From NCBI RefSeq assembly GCF_004331175.1, contig NZ_SJOD01000001.1, forward strand, positions 1 through 64,000: a DNA stretch of 64,000 nt. Reading direction: 5' to 3'. The notes under the pieces are model-generated. The model was not told the DNA's origin and did no database searches. It saw only the letters and a list, made by a program, of their open reading frames with translations. This DNA is from Acinetobacter sp. ANC 4178. Lineage in GTDB: Bacteria > Pseudomonadota > Gammaproteobacteria > Pseudomonadales > Moraxellaceae. The translations under genes were made by a program, and so were the position numbers. Below, piece by piece: positions 62,283 through 64,000 of this stretch. Positions within the stretch are counted from its first letter, which is position 1. Every line of letters begins with the position of its first letter.

Positions 62283-64000
62283 TTATTTCTCTTCTCTAAT
62301 TTCTAATAGTGCTTGAACCACAGTTCTACCTTTTTCAGAGCTGACCTGTAACTCTGCCCCGACACGTTCTAAACGCATTTTCATACTTCGAATTCCAATG
62401 CTCATCCCATTTTGAAAATTACTCTTCACATCAAAACCAACACCATCATCCTCAATGGTTAAAATCAGTTGGCGTTCATACGGAAATACCATAGAAACAA
62501 AGACATGTTTCGCCTGACTATGTTTCACAATATTGGTCAGACTTTCTTCCAAAACTCGAATAAGGGTTAAACACTGTAAAGCATTCGGCACATAACCCCA
62601 GTTTTGCGGAAAAGACCATTTCGACTCTATGTCCAATTCATCCATAAGCTGGCTAAAACGGTGACGAACTGGTGCCACCCATAAAATTGGATTTTCGGGA
62701 ACGCGTGATTCAAGACTTGACCCACTATCAATGATTTGTCTTAAATCATCCCGCAACAACTTTAAAATAGATAAAAATTGCTGATTGGTCATATTGTGTT
62801 CTGCCTGATCCACAATAATCATAGAACGCACCAAAGATGAACCCAGCCCATCATGTAAATCATGTGAAAGATGAATTCGCTCTTGTAAACGAACATTCTC
62901 CAATTCAAGCTTATGTTTCTCATTCATACTGGCATATAAGTCTTGACTGACCTGATGTACTTTTTCTTCTAGTCTTACATTAAACTTCTCTACACGACGT
63001 GTATTTCTGGCCAATTTCACCCCTAAAATAAGCACAACAAAGACCGTAATGATTGGAGAGGTGTAAGGCGAAAGTGGTTTTATATTTTTATGCAAATCCG
63101 AACCTAAAAGTAAGCTATCAAATAATGCACAAATAAAAATACCTGTAAGACACAGCAACAAAAATATATACTCTCTTTTTTTAGTTCTAAATGTCACGTA
63201 ACCTAAATAAAGATAAGTTGCTAAAAATAATAAAATATAGAGGATGAAAATATTAATAAAGACAGGAGTTATCCATTGTAGTGGTGTAAAAAAAATAATA
63301 ATTAATACGATAAAAGTAAAAGCCCAAATACAGCGCTCTAAACGTGGCAACTCAACACGAATAAATCGAAGCAAATAGGTACAAAAGCACACCATATAAA
63401 GAATAAAAAAACTGAGATTGGCTTGTGCAGAAATCACATTATTAGGGAATGGTTTAGTTTCTGTCACCAAAATATTTGAAATAAACAAAACCCAAAGTAT
63501 GCAACTGAGTGCGAACCATGCAAAGGTTGTTTCTGTACGCCTAAAAATCCATATTGAAAAACATAACAGACCTAGTACCAATGAAATGATGATATTGATT
63601 TCAAATAAAGTTCGCCTATTCCACATCTGCTGCTGATGTTGATCATACGCTGCTTGTACATTATTGAAAGAAATTCCACCAAGTCCTGCTTTTTGAAAGG
63701 CATAACCATTCACATAAATTAAAAATTCATTTTCTCCAGCTTTAAAACTAGAAGGCGTTAATATCCAATATCTCGGCATATTCCAGCTTTTCGATAAGGG
63801 TTCAACTAAATTTTTATCACGCCAAAGTACATTACGATTAAAATAAACCGCACCCGCGGAATTAATATATTCTATCGAAAACGTAAAAGATTCACTGATG
63901 GTGCCTGAAGAACAATCAGGTTTCCAAAGTATTTTATACCAAGCACCACCATTATAATTTGGCTCATGCATAGCCCAATTATCGGGCAACTCTACCTCTT
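62283..64000 (-). CDS. Sensor histidine kinase with 7TM-DISM receptor (N-terminus outside window)
   Basis: The visible 568-plus residues run off the right edge; the frame continues upstream of the codon at 63989 (reading E-V-E-L-P-D), so the true start is not here. The N-terminal part is a periplasmic 7TMR-DISM-type domain followed by seven transmembrane helices (about visible residues 135-335), then a coiled coil and a HisKA_3 domain with the phosphoacceptor histidine in 'HLSHDLHDGLGSSLV' (about visible residue 373). An HATPase_c follows ('VLEESLTNIVKHSQAKHV', 'IEDDGVGFDV'). This class pairs with NarL/LuxR-type regulators; no regulator gene is seen downstream, so it probably lies outside. 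Confidence 0.88.
   Translation of the reverse strand, partial: EVELPDNWAMHEPNYNGGAWYKILWKPDCSSGTISESFTFSIEYINSAGAVYFNRNVLWRDKNLVEPLSKSWNMPRYWILTPSSFKAGENEFLIYVNGYAFQKAGLGGISFNNVQAAYDQHQQQMWNRRTLFEINIIISLVLGLLCFSIWIFRRTETTFAWFALSCILWVLFISNILVTETKPFPNNVISAQANLSFFILYMVCFCTYLLRFIRVELPRLERCIWAFTFIVLIIIFFTPLQWITPVFINIFILYILLFLATYLYLGYVTFRTKKREYIFLLLCLTGIFICALFDSLLLGSDLHKNIKPLSPYTSPIITVFVVLILGVKLARNTRRVEKFNVRLEEKVHQVSQDLYASMNEKHKLELENVRLQERIHLSHDLHDGLGSSLVRSMIIVDQAEHNMTNQQFLSILKLLRDDLRQIIDSGSSLESRVPENPILWVAPVRHRFSQLMDELDIESKWSFPQNWGYVPNALQCLTLIRVLEESLTNIVKHSQAKHVFVSMVFPYERQLILTIEDDGVGFDVKSNFQNGMSIGIRSMKMRLERVGAELQVSSEKGRTVVQALLEIREEK

Noticed and set aside
1..64000. CRISPR arrays, insertion sequences, prophage or tRNA genes
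   Set aside because: None seen; no spaced direct repeats, transposase or integrase genes, or cloverleaf sequences were recognised by eye.

Overview
The window is a chromosomal core segment of a low-GC gammaproteobacterium, most likely an Acinetobacter species. Reasons: the left edge is the reverse complement of an Acinetobacter-like 16S rRNA 5' end with its leader; the coding DNA is AT-rich; and the gene set and order (metZ-ybaB-recR, iscRSUA-hscBA-fdx, putP/putR/putA, hupB-ppiD, ppiB-lpxH, an HU/phasin neighbourhood, many conserved small Acinetobacter-type proteins) fit that genus. The species cannot be named from this segment. No transposon, prophage, CRISPR array or tRNA gene was seen.

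Layout. 1-480: start of an rRNA operon running off the left edge, with its promoter and boxB/boxA/boxC-like leader. 0.5-8 kb: DUF2057 protein, two tandem Frm2-like nitroreductases, ftsY, a pair of M16 peptidase-family genes, and small membrane proteins, one of which overlaps the second M16 gene tail to tail. 8-15 kb: Sel1, DUF2750 and CBS proteins, an orphan trpB, a ycgL/membrane protein/MoxR/vWA gene cluster and rnd. 15-25 kb: metZ-ybaB-recR, a PHA-synthase-like hydrolase, a 3-hydroxyisobutyrate-dehydrogenase-type enzyme, small unknowns, HIT protein, a porin with a PhoB-box-like array, an MTHFR-family protein, DUF6231-like and DUF2797 proteins. 25-35 kb: ppiD, hupB, phasin, an SCP2-like membrane protein and the complete Isc iron-sulfur cluster operon with its IscR site. 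35-41 kb: class III nucleotidyl cyclase, HIT protein, mfd. 41-48 kb: proline catabolism (putP, Lrp-type regulator, putA). 48-57 kb: trmA, NAGPA-type and LRAT-type proteins, glnS, ppiB, lpxH, HpaI-type aldolase, nfsB, zinc-ribbon protein, EamA transporter. 57-64 kb: fba, a small lipoprotein and pgk (glycolysis), then DUF2237-maf-roxA and a truncated sensor histidine kinase.

How the parts work together. The Isc operon builds Fe-S clusters and is probably autoregulated through an IscR site that overlaps a well-formed promoter. PutP imports proline, PutA oxidises it to glutamate, and the divergent Lrp-family gene is the likely regulator, because PutA here lacks the N-terminal ribbon-helix-helix repressor domain. 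fba and pgk are glycolytic neighbours. Most other genes are single housekeeping units closed by strong hairpin terminators.

No complete undescribed system is obvious. The most interesting signals are the 11-bp-phased PhoB-like array upstream of the porin, the tightly packed YcgL/membrane/MoxR/vWA cluster, the divergent orphan TrpB, the 146-bp convergent coding overlap, the iscS-iscU hairpin, the inverted repeat around the putP promoter, and a 10-bp tandem repeat upstream of nfsB.
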